In this document: positions 35,090-43,030 of the stretch, one piece after another
How positions within the stretch are numbered: position 1 is the stretch's first letter
Layout of the letters: each line of letters opens with the position of its first letter
Source: Pseudomonas sp. Bc-h
Lineage (GTDB): Bacteria > Pseudomonadota > Gammaproteobacteria > Pseudomonadales > Pseudomonadaceae
DNA length: 64,000 nucleotides
Assembly (NCBI RefSeq): GCF_002080045.1
Contig: NZ_MUIN01000006.1
Location: forward strand, 451,093 to 515,092
Direction: 5' to 3'
Program-made: the position numbers and the translations under genes
The notes under the pieces: model-generated
Told to the model about the DNA's origin: nothing
Databases searched by the model: none
The model's input: the letters and a program-made list of their open reading frames with translations, nothing else

Positions 35090-35944
35090 TCAAGCTGTCA
35101 GCTTGTCATCGCGAAAATCGCGCAGGGCCTGTTCGATCTCTTCGCGGCTGTTCATCACGAACGGGCCGTACTGGACGATCGGCTCGCCCAACGGTTTGCC
35201 AGCAATCAGCAGCACGCGAGCGTCGGTTGCAGTGCTCAGTTGCAGCTCGCCGTTCTCCGACAACCGAGCCAGACGGCTCTGGCCGAGTCTCTGCGGTTGT
35301 CCGGCAATCTCCACCTCGCCTTCGTACACATACAGAAGCACGCGATGACCGTCCGGAACGCGGGGGCTGATCTGCGTGCCAGCAGGCATGTGGAAGTCGA
35401 AATACTGAGGCTCAGTATCGGGCCGCTGCACGGCGCCGGCCTGTTGCGTCTGGCCATCGTCGAACTGCCCGGCGATCACCACCACTTCGACACCGTTCTG
35501 CGTGGTGACGCGAGGGATGCGTTCCGGCTGAATGTCGTCGTAACCGGCGTCGCCCATCTTCGATTTGCCCGGCAGATTCAGCCACAGCTGGAAGCCGCGC
35601 ATCACGCCCTCTTCCTGTTCCGGCATTTCACTGTGGATCACGCCGCGCGCAGCGGTCATCCACTGCACGCCGCCGCCCTGGAGCAGGCCGACATTGCCCA
35701 TGTGGTCTTCATGGCGCATGCGGCCTTCGAGCATGTAGGTCACGGTTTCGAAACCACGGTGCGGATGCGGTGGGAAACCGGCGATGTAATCGTCAGGCTT
35801 GTCTGAGCCGAATTCGTCGAGCATCAGGAAGGGGTCGAACAGCTCGACGCCGGGACCGCCGAAGACGCGTGTCAGCTTGACGCCCGCGCCGTCCGAGGTC
35901 GGTTGACCGGCCTGGATCGACAGCACTTTGCGTAATTGAGTCAT
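35090..35944 (-). CDS. Pirin family bicupin protein
   Basis: A 284-residue pirin. The N-terminal cupin has the metal-site sequence FPPHPHRGFETVTYMLEG near residue 57 and HEDHMGNVG shortly after; the C-terminal cupin is of the Pirin_C type. Some bacterial pirins have quercetinase activity and others act as redox-sensitive regulators; the sequence does not decide. I use ATG 35944 (GGAG upstream) rather than the GTG three codons earlier. Confidence 0.88.
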   Translation of the reverse strand: MTQLRKVLSIQAGQPTSDGAGVKLTRVFGGPGVELFDPFLMLDEFGSDKPDDYIAGFPPHPHRGFETVTYMLEGRMRHEDHMGNVGLLQGGGVQWMTAARGVIHSEMPEQEEGVMRGFQLWLNLPGKSKMGDAGYDDIQPERIPRVTTQNGVEVVVIAGQFDDGQTQQAGAVQRPDTEPQYFDFHMPAGTQISPRVPDGHRVLLYVYEGEVEIAGQPQRLGQSRLARLSENGELQLSTATDARVLLIAGKPLGEPIVQYGPFVMNSREEIEQALRDFRDDKLTA

Positions 35945-36068
35945 GAGGCTCACTCCGGGATATGTGGGAATGGCGCCTATGTTATGCCTGTTGAGGCGAT
36001 GGATGGGTGACGATTTTGCGAGGTATTGATCGGATTGTTAGATGATTCTGGAGCTGCATGGGATCCAC

Positions 36069-36138
36069 TGTAGCCGTCCGACTTGCCAGCGGTGAGGCCC
36101 TGGAATCCGCCACCGCCGGCAAGCCGGACTGCTACAGG
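36069..36138. repeat. REPIN, family B
   Basis: Left arm TGTAGCCGTCCGACTTGCCA and right arm CCGGCAAGCCGGACTGCTAC in inverted orientation, about 30 bases apart, between pirin and mlaA. The left arm carries several substitutions. Confidence 0.75.
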
Positions 36139-36148
36139 AGAACAATCC

Positions 36149-36952
36149 CTATTCTGAAATCTGCAACTTGCGCGCCTCGGTGTACACGTAGCGCACCTTC
36201 TCATACTCGAACGGCGAATCCATCTGGCCGTAACGGAAGCTGGTGGTGTAGCGCCGGTCGATGGCACGCAGCAGGTACAGCTCCGGATGATCCTGGCTGA
36301 CCTGCGCCACGTTCAGGAAGTTGATCTGCGACTCGGCGGTAAAGTCGAACACCAGGCCGCCGGTGTCGCGGAAGTTCGACGGACCGAGAATCGGCAGCAC
36401 GAAGTACGGCCCTGCGGGCACGCCATAGAAGCCCAACGTCTGACCGAAGTCTTCGCTCTGTTTCGGCAAGCCCATCATCGTCGCCGGGTCCCACAGGCCG
36501 GCGATGCCCAACGTGGTGTTGATGATCAGGCGCCCGGTGGTTTCCATCGAACGCTTGCCCTTGAACTGCAGCAGGCTGTTCAGCAGATTCGGGACGTCGC
36601 CCAGGTTGCTGAAGAAGTTGCTGACGCCGGTGCGCAGGAAGCTTGGGGTGACGTATTTATAGCCGTTGACCACCGGCAGAAATACCCACTCATCGAAGCG
36701 GTAGTTGAAGTGGTAAACCCGACGGTTCCACGACTCCAAGGGGTCGTAAACGTTGAGCGCGTTGAGCGACGAACGTTCGAATTCCTGAGCGTCGAGGCCA
36801 GGGTTGAATTTCAGCGACTTCAGCGGCTCGGTGAAACCGTCCGGATTGTCGACCCGTTTGACCGTCGCAGCTTGAGAAACAATCGGCGCGTCGGCCGCGT
36901 GAACAGTGCCTGCGCAGAGCAGGGCGGCTATGAGCAATAGACGTTTAGCCAC
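36149..36952 (-). CDS. mlaA: MlaA/VacJ family outer-membrane phospholipid protein
   Basis: A 267-residue protein of the MlaA family, which extracts misplaced phospholipids from the outer membrane outer leaflet for the Mla pathway. Family landmarks are NVYDPLESWNRRVYHFNYRF near residue 67, GVSNFFSNLGDVPNLLNSLL near 110 and DFGQTLGFYGVPAGPYFVLP near 170. The signal (LLLIAALLCAGTVHA-AD) does not have a proper lipobox: the only Cys follows Leu, so it may be a soluble or non-lipidated version. It overlaps the hydrolase gene before it by 8 bases. Confidence 0.86.
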   Translation of the reverse strand: MAKRLLLIAALLCAGTVHAADAPIVSQAATVKRVDNPDGFTEPLKSLKFNPGLDAQEFERSSLNALNVYDPLESWNRRVYHFNYRFDEWVFLPVVNGYKYVTPSFLRTGVSNFFSNLGDVPNLLNSLLQFKGKRSMETTGRLIINTTLGIAGLWDPATMMGLPKQSEDFGQTLGFYGVPAGPYFVLPILGPSNFRDTGGLVFDFTAESQINFLNVAQVSQDHPELYLLRAIDRRYTTSFRYGQMDSPFEYEKVRYVYTEARKLQISE

Positions 36953-38243
36953 GGAAAAACTCCAGCATGGCGTCGCTGTTGACGCGATAGTTCATGTTGC
37001 CGCAGTGACCGCCATAGGGGTAAACGGTCAGGCGATCGCCAAAGGTCTTGCGCAGGAAACCGAGATCGCCCGGGCCCAGAATCACGTCGTCGGCGTTATG
37101 CATCACGGCGATTTTCTTGCTGGTGGTCAGGTAATCCTTGAGCGCATACAGACTCACCTGGTCCACCAGTTGCAGCAGACTGCCGCCATCGGTGCGGGCT
37201 CGCCACATCGGGATCACCTGCTCGGTCACGTAGCAGTCGAAGTCGCATTGCAGCGCGCGTTTGAGGAACGGCGTCAGGCTGGTGCCTTCGCTGATCGGCG
37301 TCTTCGGTGGAGTGATCAGACCGCGACGGTTGATCAGGTCCGAGGTAAAGGCGATGTCGGCGGCCGAGAAACGGAACGAGGTGCCGATCAGCATTGCCAT
37401 CTGTTCGTTGGACAGGTGCTGCTTGGACTGCTGGAAGTCGTAGAGCAGCGCATCGTTGAGGTCGATGTAGCCTTTCTCGCGGAAGTAACGGGTCAGCTTC
37501 TGCAGCACCAGTTCATAGAAGGTGGTGCTGTTGTTGATGCCCTTGACCTCGGTCTGGACCATCTTGTCCAGGTTGCTGATCGAGGTGTAGAGGTTGACCG
37601 GAGGGTTGATCAACAACACTTTCTTGAAGTTGAAACTGCGCCGGGTTTCGTCCAGCTTGCTGACGAATGCCGCGTCCAGAGCGCCAAGGCTGTAGCCGCT
37701 CAGGTAATACTCGGTGACCTGCAATTTGCTCTGCTGGGCACGCACTGCCTGCATCACGCGGTAGAGGTCTTCGGCGTCCTCGCTGGTCACGCCCGGTGTG
37801 GCGAAACGTGAGGCTGCGCTCATGAAGTCGTAGCTGGTTGGCGATGAAAGCTGTACGACGTTATACCCAGCTCCGTAATACAGACGCTTGAGGTATTCGT
37901 TGAGCGTGCTGTTGTAAGGCGCGCCGGTGCCCGCGATGAGGAAGATCAGGGGGGCCGGTTTGTCTTGCTTGGCCAGGCGGTAACGCAGTTTCTTCACGGC
38001 CCAGAAGTTATCCGGCAGGGTGAATTCGCGATCCGGCCGCAGGGTCAGGCTGTAGTCGTCCTGATCGATGTCGGCGTCTTCGGGCACCTTGGCACGCAGA
38101 TCAGGAGGCGTCGTGGCGATAGTCGCTTCGAACGGATTGGTCAGAGGGTAGCCATAGCTGGACGGATCGATGTCGACCGCCATCACGGACGCACTCAAGA
38201 ACAAGCCGCCGGAAAGGGCGGCGAGGCGTAAAAAACGAAGCAT
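36945..38243 (-). CDS. Secreted alpha/beta hydrolase
   Basis: A 432-residue exported protein with signal peptide (LRLAALSGGLFLSASVMA-VD) and an alpha/beta-hydrolase fold. The nucleophile elbow is SGYSLGALD near residue 170, the acid is in HNADDVILG near 387 and the His in YGGHCGNM near 413. Related Pseudomonas proteins are sometimes labelled serine/threonine protein kinase, but no kinase motif is present. It overlaps mlaA by 8 bases and so may serve envelope lipid metabolism; the substrate is unknown. Confidence 0.75.
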   Translation of the reverse strand: MLRFLRLAALSGGLFLSASVMAVDIDPSSYGYPLTNPFEATIATTPPDLRAKVPEDADIDQDDYSLTLRPDREFTLPDNFWAVKKLRYRLAKQDKPAPLIFLIAGTGAPYNSTLNEYLKRLYYGAGYNVVQLSSPTSYDFMSAASRFATPGVTSEDAEDLYRVMQAVRAQQSKLQVTEYYLSGYSLGALDAAFVSKLDETRRSFNFKKVLLINPPVNLYTSISNLDKMVQTEVKGINNSTTFYELVLQKLTRYFREKGYIDLNDALLYDFQQSKQHLSNEQMAMLIGTSFRFSAADIAFTSDLINRRGLITPPKTPISEGTSLTPFLKRALQCDFDCYVTEQVIPMWRARTDGGSLLQLVDQVSLYALKDYLTTSKKIAVMHNADDVILGPGDLGFLRKTFGDRLTVYPYGGHCGNMNYRVNSDAMLEFFRG

Positions 38244-38465
38244 GACTAAATCCCTTGGGAAAGAAGTGCTGTTGAAATACGCAGGCTATGACACGGGTGT
38301 AGTGCCAAAGTGCCGCAGCGGCAAGCTGCCCGTGTAAAGACCCTAGGCGACAATACACGTTTCGGCACTTTTGGCGTGTCTGCTTGTGCTTTAAATATGA
38401 TTTGCGTGTTGTGTGCCGCGCGCCAGGGATATGCTGAGCGTCGTTTTCCAACGCTGGAGTTTTCC

Positions 38466-38825
38466 GTGTCGCGTCGTCTGCCGCTGGTTGTTCTGCTCGT
38501 TTGTCTGACCCTTTGGCTTGCCGCCAGTTATGGCTTGCGTTACGGGCTGATGGAGGACGTGCAATGGGTCGGGGCGTGCTCCGACGAAACCTTCAGATGG
38601 CAATGCGCGGTCCGCTCGAACCTGGGATTGCTGATTCACTTTGGCGTCTTTGGCTGGGGAGCGCTGATCATGTCGGTCATCGCGTTTTTCGTGCCGTCCA
38701 GGATTGGTCGGGTACTGGCCGTGATCGGCTTGCTGCTGGGGATGCTGGCGCTGGTGTTGTATACGGCGAGCCTGGCGGTGTTCGCGGTGGTGATTGCCGG
38801 GTTGCGGCTGGTACGGGCTGCCTGA
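38466..38825 (+). CDS. Small inner-membrane protein
   Basis: A 119-residue protein with about four membrane segments (near residues 5-22, 56-80 and two in 85-115). There are two Cys (GACSDE and RWQCAV) in the loop facing the periplasm after the first segment, which might form a disulfide. The start is GTG 38466 with CTGGAG eight bases upstream. No family recognised. It ends just before a REPIN and is divergent from the hydrolase gene. Confidence 0.65.
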   Translation: MSRRLPLVVLLVCLTLWLAASYGLRYGLMEDVQWVGACSDETFRWQCAVRSNLGLLIHFGVFGWGALIMSVIAFFVPSRIGRVLAVIGLLLGMLALVLYTASLAVFAVVIAGLRLVRAA

Positions 38826-38841
38826 ATACTGAATATTGTCA

Positions 38842-38915
38842 CCCCTTTAGCAGCACGGCTTGCCGGCGATGACATTTTCGATATCTCTACCGCCTGCAAG
38901 CCGGACTGTTACAAG
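38842..38915. repeat. REPIN, family B
   Basis: Left arm TAGCAGCACGGCTTGCCGGC and right arm GCCTGCAAGCCGGACTGTTA in inverted orientation. It separates the small membrane protein gene from the 3' end of the small RNA gene. Confidence 0.75.
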
Positions 38916-38957
38916 GGCAGCAGCGGATCGATAGGTAAAAAACCGAATCGCAGACAG

Positions 38958-39337
38958 CATAAAGGGGAGCCGAGGCTCCCCTTTAAATCGTTGCACGTGC
39001 TCTTTTTTTATTGTTTTAGGGCGGTCTATTGTTGTTTTTGGCAACCGTACCCTTCACAGCGTTCTTCAGTGATCCCCATCCGGGATACAAGAGCAAACGT
39101 ATTTTTTTGAGCGCTTATCTGCTTCGATCCATTTCGCTTGTGGCGAAGATCCAACCCGTTCCGGACGCTACCTGAAGGTAGTTTTATTGTTCTCTGTCGG
39201 GCTGCGAGGCCAAGACCTCGGTAAAGCACATCTACTCCAAAAAAATCTGTTGGCTGCGTCTCTGTGCCGTTGTTCTTGTTATGTCAGAGCCGATTCATCT
39301 TATTTTTATTGGGTTTTCACATTTTATTCTTGTTATG
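38958..39337 (-). ncRNA. Crc/Hfq-sequestering small RNA of the CrcZ/CrcX/CrcY type
   Basis: About 380 bases, non-coding and AT-rich, read leftwards from a sigma-54 promoter to a strong hairpin. On the minus strand it carries seven A-rich motifs of the AAnAAnAA kind bound by Hfq with Crc: 39322-39333, 39299-39310, 39269-39279, 39181-39194, 39098-39109, 39026-39039 and 39002-39017 (for example AAAAACAACAATAG and GAGAACAATAAAAC). Known CrcZ, CrcX and CrcY RNAs have a CbrB-activated sigma-54 promoter, a length of about 370-400 bases and five to six such motifs, and they titrate Hfq/Crc to relieve carbon catabolite repression. CrcZ is usually next to cbrB, which is absent here, so CrcX or CrcY is likelier. 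A 67-codon frame at 39026-39229 overlaps it and looks spurious. Confidence 0.78.
38961..38984 (-). terminator. Terminator of the CrcZ-like RNA
   Basis: Arms AAAGGGGAGCC and GGCTCCCCTTT with a minimal GA between them (effectively a four-base loop) form a strong hairpin. On the minus strand it is followed by TTTATG. It ends the A-rich small RNA. Confidence 0.75.
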
Positions 39338-39347
39338 CAGGAGATAT

Positions 39348-39363
39348 AGCAGGTGCCGTGCCA
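39348..39363 (-). promoter_or_regulatory. Sigma-54 promoter of the CrcZ-like RNA
   Basis: The minus strand reads TGGCACGGCACCTGCT: the -24 element TGGCAC, five bases, then CTGC in place of TTGC at -12. This predicts transcription from about 39337, exactly where the A-rich RNA begins. The 140 bases upstream (to the GH17 gene end at 39506) would hold the activator sites, presumably for CbrB. Confidence 0.72.
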
Positions 39364-39505
39364 ACTTTTTAAAACCTTTTAAAATCAATAGGTTGAAAAT
39401 AATGCAGATTTTTCCAACCTGTCAGCACAGGTCATTCTGTTTCCGTGTTACCCGTATTCTGTTTTGGAATGACGTCATCGGTAACACAATGTGTTCCTGG
39501 TGCCG

Positions 39506-41110
39506 TCACCCCGGCGTGCGCTCTGTCTCGGACTGCGGCAAGGTGCCTGGAACAGCAGGCAGCCCGCTCACCCTCAAGCTGCGCCACAACGCCAGAGTCA
39601 TCAGCAGGCTGACCGCCGCCCACGCCAAGGCCTGTGGGTTACTCAGACCTTCGCGGAACAGTTGCGGGACGATCCCGGCACCGACGATGAACGTGAGCAG
39701 GGCAATCTCTCTGCGTGGGGCTGGCACCGGTCGCAACAGATAGAAGAGGGCGGGTAGCCACAGGGTCGGTGTGGCAAAACTGCGGTAACGCGGGTCGAAC
39801 ACCATCGCCAGCATCATCACCGCAGCGGCGAACCCGGCAGCACTCAACCACCAGCCTGCCCGTGCCTCGAACCAGACGAAAGCGCGGCCGCGCCAGCCCG
39901 TTTTTCCCGAGAGTGCCAATGCGGCGTGGGCCAATACAATCAGGTTCAACGCCACCAGCGCGACCGCCCACAGGTATTCACCAACGAAACGGCTGGTCAC
40001 CCGCGCCAGTTCACCCCAGGTGCCAATGCAGCAACCGGCGAACACGGCCAGCAGCGGCAGGAGCATCGCACCGCGCGCCTGTGTTACCCGGCCTGCCAGT
40101 GCAAGTGTCAGGAGGCTGATCGCTGCGCTCACGCTCAGCCAGAATGGCCAATAAGGCAGGTTCGACACAGGCCCGGCGAGCACGCCTTTCTCCTGGCGGT
40201 CTGCATCGAACAGTCCCCAGTAACCGCCGACCGCACCTTCGGCTTCACGCTTCCACGGCTGGTCGAACGCCTCGATCAGGTTGTAGTGCCAGCCGTTGTG
40301 CTCGGCCATGGCGACGAAACTGCGAATGAATTTCGCCTCGTTGACGCGACTGGGAAGCGCGGTTTCCCGCTGGCGTCCTTCGCTAGGCCAGCCGGTTTCA
40401 CCGATCAGAATGTCCTTGGGCGCGAACTTGCTGCCGAACAGCTGGCGGATCTGCGCGACGTGATCGAGCGCCTCGTCGATGCCTTTGGGGTCGTCTTCCC
40501 AATAGGGCAGCAAATGAATCGTCAGAAAATCCACTGCCGGCGCGACATCAGGGTATTGCAGCCAGTATTCCCAGACGTCGGCGTAGGTCACCGGCTGTTT
40601 GACCTGTGCCTTTACCTGGCGAATGAGTCTGGCCAGTTGCGGCCCGGTCACTTCCTTGCGTAACAGGGTTTCGTTACCAACGATCACTGCGCTGACCACA
40701 TCCGGATAAGCATTGGCCTGCGCGATCAATGCTTTGATTTCCTTGGCGGTGTCCTGCGGGTTGGCATTGACCCAGGCGCCGAGCATCACTTTCAGACCGT
40801 GTTTGCGCGCCAGTTCCGGGATCGCTTCAAGGCCCGTCATCGAATACGTGCGGATGCATTGGAAGCGGGTCGCCAGCAACGCCAGGTCGGCATCCATTCG
40901 CGCAGGGCGCAAGGTGAACGGCTGATCGAACGGCGACTGATCCTTGTCGAAGGGCGTGTAGGACGCACATTGCAGCTTGTGACTCGGGGTGGCAGCGTCC
41001 GGTAAAACCACCGGTTTACCGAGGCCGTACCAATAACCGCACAGGGCGAGCAGAGCAATCAGGCAGGAGAAAAGATAAAGGACGACAGGCGAGCGGGCGG
41101 TGACGGGCAT
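39506..41110 (-). CDS. GH17-type beta-glucan enzyme with C-terminal membrane domain
   Basis: A 534-residue inner-membrane protein. An N-terminal anchor (VLYLFSCLIALLALCGYWYG) leads to a periplasmic glycoside hydrolase family 17-like domain (about 45-310) with the acid/base Glu in IVGNETLLR and the nucleophile Glu in IGETGWPSEG. About seven membrane segments follow (320-520). Similar Pseudomonas proteins are annotated as beta-(1,6)-glucan synthases or cyclic glucan modifying enzymes. It probably remodels periplasmic beta-glucans, which are osmotically regulated. It ends near the CrcZ-like RNA promoter. Confidence 0.8.
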   Translation of the reverse strand: MPVTARSPVVLYLFSCLIALLALCGYWYGLGKPVVLPDAATPSHKLQCASYTPFDKDQSPFDQPFTLRPARMDADLALLATRFQCIRTYSMTGLEAIPELARKHGLKVMLGAWVNANPQDTAKEIKALIAQANAYPDVVSAVIVGNETLLRKEVTGPQLARLIRQVKAQVKQPVTYADVWEYWLQYPDVAPAVDFLTIHLLPYWEDDPKGIDEALDHVAQIRQLFGSKFAPKDILIGETGWPSEGRQRETALPSRVNEAKFIRSFVAMAEHNGWHYNLIEAFDQPWKREAEGAVGGYWGLFDADRQEKGVLAGPVSNLPYWPFWLSVSAAISLLTLALAGRVTQARGAMLLPLLAVFAGCCIGTWGELARVTSRFVGEYLWAVALVALNLIVLAHAALALSGKTGWRGRAFVWFEARAGWWLSAAGFAAAVMMLAMVFDPRYRSFATPTLWLPALFYLLRPVPAPRREIALLTFIVGAGIVPQLFREGLSNPQALAWAAVSLLMTLALWRSLRVSGLPAVPGTLPQSETERTPG

Positions 41111-41530
41111 GATCGGGCCGAAGTGAGGCAGAGGTCGGCAGTCTAGCCCAGGAGCAGCTCCAGGCGGCAGGCCAAACGCTGCAAGTCGGGCCCTCGCTTA
41201 CCCCGCTTTTACCGGCCGCTTGCAGCTTGAAAATGTCAGCTGTGTTTTCGGCATGCAATTTTCGGACGGACTGCCATGTGTTTTACGACCTGTCTGTCGT
41301 TGATGGCCCGGTGATGTCGTTTCCCGCTGTCTGAGTGTCGCTGACAGGAAAGGCACAAGGGCGGTGGGGGTTGATGATCGATTCGTCAACGCAGCGAGTG
41401 CGGCTGCGCAGGCAAGTGATTGAGGCGTGAAAAGTGCGCGACGCGCCCAACATGGGCGCGGGTCGTGACCTTATAAGAACGTTAACGATACCCGACCGCC
41501 GTCGGGTTCAGGACTACCGGGGAAGTAACG
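41111..41530. promoter_or_regulatory. 420-base divergent spacer, GH17 gene and betaine-binding protein gene
   Basis: The spacer must hold the promoters of both divergent genes. I see no open frame worth calling and no repeat. AT-rich AGAACGTTAACGATAC at 41475-41490 lies about 40 bases before the binding-protein start and could be part of its promoter. Nothing else can be supported. Confidence 0.35.
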
Positions 41531-42388
41531 ATGAAGATTCGAAATATCCTGGGTGCGGGTGCCGTTCTGGCCCTTGCCATCAGTTCCACGCTGGCCGTTG
41601 CCGCAGACAAGCCGGAGCTGAGCATCGGTTATGTGGACGGCTGGTCCGACAGCGTTGCGACCACTAACGTCGCCGCCGAAGTGATCAAGGAAAAACTGGG
41701 TTATCCGGTCAAATTGCAGGCAGTCGCTGCCGGGATCATGTGGCAGGGTGTTGCTACCGGCAAGCTGGACATGATGCTGTCTGCCTGGCTGCCTGTGACC
41801 CACGGCGAGTACTGGACCAAGAACAAGGACAAGGTCACCGACTACGGTCCGAACTTCAAAGACGCGAAAATCGGCCTGATCGTGCCTGAGTACGTCAAAG
41901 CCAACTCCGTTGCGGACCTCAAGACCGACGAGTCCTTCAAGAAGAAGATCGTGGGTATCGACGCAGGTTCCGGCGTGATGATCAAGACCGATCAGGCGAT
42001 CAAGGATTACGGCCTGGACGGTTACAAACTTCAGGCGAGTTCCGGCGCCGGCATGATTGCCGAGCTGACCCGCGCTGAAAACAAGAAAGAATCCATTGCC
42101 GTGACCGGCTGGGTGCCGCACTGGATGTTCGCCAAATGGAAACTGAAATTCCTGGAAGATCCAAAAGGCGTCTATGGCGCAGCTGAAACCGTCGATAACA
42201 TCGGCAGCCTGGACCTGGCCAAAAAGGCCCCGGACGTGGCTGAGTTCCTGAAGAAATTCCAGTGGACCAGCAAGGATGAAATCGGCGAAGTCATGCTCGC
42301 CATTCAGGACGGCGCCAAGCCAGAAGCGGCTGCCAAGGATTGGGTCGCCAAACATCCGGACCGCGTTAAAGAGTGGACCGGTAAGTAA
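41531..42388 (+). CDS. Glycine betaine/choline-type ABC substrate-binding protein (OpuAC family)
   Basis: A 285-residue periplasmic receptor with signal peptide (MKIRNILGAGAVLALAISST ending AVA-AD). The aromatic cage residues appear in GYVDGWSD near residue 33, SAWLPVTHGEYW near 84 and TGWVPHWMFAKW near 195, typical of glycine betaine, carnitine or choline receptors. No permease or ATPase genes adjoin it, so it is an orphan receptor for a shared transporter. GGGGAAG precedes ATG 41531 and a classical terminator follows. It is distinct from the receptor at 23784 (clearly different sequence), so the cell carries at least two. Confidence 0.88.
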   Translation: MKIRNILGAGAVLALAISSTLAVAADKPELSIGYVDGWSDSVATTNVAAEVIKEKLGYPVKLQAVAAGIMWQGVATGKLDMMLSAWLPVTHGEYWTKNKDKVTDYGPNFKDAKIGLIVPEYVKANSVADLKTDESFKKKIVGIDAGSGVMIKTDQAIKDYGLDGYKLQASSGAGMIAELTRAENKKESIAVTGWVPHWMFAKWKLKFLEDPKGVYGAAETVDNIGSLDLAKKAPDVAEFLKKFQWTSKDEIGEVMLAIQDGAKPEAAAKDWVAKHPDRVKEWTGK

Positions 42389-42415
42389 GTTGCAATAAAG
42401 CCTTCATCTAAAAAG

Positions 42416-42448
42416 ACCGCCTGGTGAGTGATTGCCAGGCGGTTTTTT
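42416..42448 (+). terminator. Rho-independent terminator of the betaine-binding protein gene
   Basis: Perfect nine-base arms ACCGCCTGG and CCAGGCGGT around TGAGTGATTG, followed by TTTTTT. It lies 28 bases past the stop codon. Confidence 0.9.
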
Positions 42449-42469
42449 CATTGTTCGATTCGCGTTGTC

Positions 42470-42538
42470 TGCAGTAGTCCGGATTGCCGGCGGTGGTGAT
42501 TCAAGGGTCTCAACGCCGGCGAGCCGGCCTGCTACAGG
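42470..42538. repeat. REPIN, family B
   Basis: Left arm GTAGTCCGGATTGCCGGCGG and right arm GCCGGCGAGCCGGCCTGCTA in inverted orientation. It lies in the spacer between the betaine receptor terminator and yjcH. Confidence 0.8.
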
Positions 42539-42707
42539 TTTTAGCGGCGTTCAGTGTCACTTCTGCCAAATCTGCCTCCGGTTTTTCAATTCCCCGCAAC
42601 TACGCTGCCCCGCGCACAGCAACTAATGTCGTTCTAATACTAAGGTCGTCTGGAGTGCGCCCCAGAGCGGACTAAAGTGGAATACGTGACATCCATCTGT
42701 GCTGCGA

Positions 42708-42727
42708 GGACAAAAACAATGAACGAC
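42708..42727 (+). promoter_or_regulatory. A-rich Crc/Hfq-type motif overlapping the yjcH start
   Basis: ACAAAAACAATGAAC spans the region between the GAGG ribosome-binding site and the third codon. It fits the AAnAAnAA pattern bound by Hfq with Crc to block translation of less-preferred carbon-source genes. Assignment by motif only; acetate uptake genes are plausible targets. Confidence 0.5.
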
Positions 42728-43030
42728 AGCATTTACCTCTCGATTCAGAACAGCCCGCGCTTCAAGGAGCTGGTCTCGAAAAGGGAACGATTCGCCTGGA
42801 TTCTCTCGGCGATCATGCTTGGGCTCTATTCCGCTTTCATCCTTTTGATTGCGTATGGGCCTCAGATTCTCGGCGCCAAACTCAGCGCCACATCATCCAT
42901 CACTTGGGGAATGCCAATCGGCGTGGGCTTGATCATCTCCGCGTTCGTGTTGACCGCCATCTATGTTCGTCGTGCAAACGGCGAGTTCGATGAGCTGAAC
43001 AACGCGATCCTGAAGGAGGCTCAACAATGA
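42719..43030 (+). CDS. yjcH: DUF485 family membrane protein
   Basis: A 103-residue protein with two membrane segments (about 25-48 and 62-84) and the DUF485 N-terminus [18 protein letters not shown]. It always accompanies the acetate permease ActP and overlaps it here by ATGA. Its role is presumed to be in ActP assembly or function. The start codon is embedded in an A-rich motif that could make it a Crc/Hfq target. Confidence 0.92.
   Translation: MNDSIYLSIQNSPRFKELVSKRERFAWILSAIMLGLYSAFILLIAYGPQILGAKLSATSSITWGMPIGVGLIISAFVLTAIYVRRANGEFDELNNAILKEAQQ

Noticed and set aside
36945..38243. Serine/threonine kinase label for the secreted protein next to mlaA
   Set aside because: The visible Ser-Asp-His triad and GYSLG elbow are those of an alpha/beta hydrolase; no kinase glycine loop or catalytic HRD/DFG motif is present.
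39026..39229. A 67-codon open frame on the minus strand inside the low-GC region
   Set aside because: It overlaps the A-rich RNA with sigma-54 promoter and terminator, has no recognisable domain and no ribosome-binding site I trust, and the CrcZ-like reading explains the sequence better.
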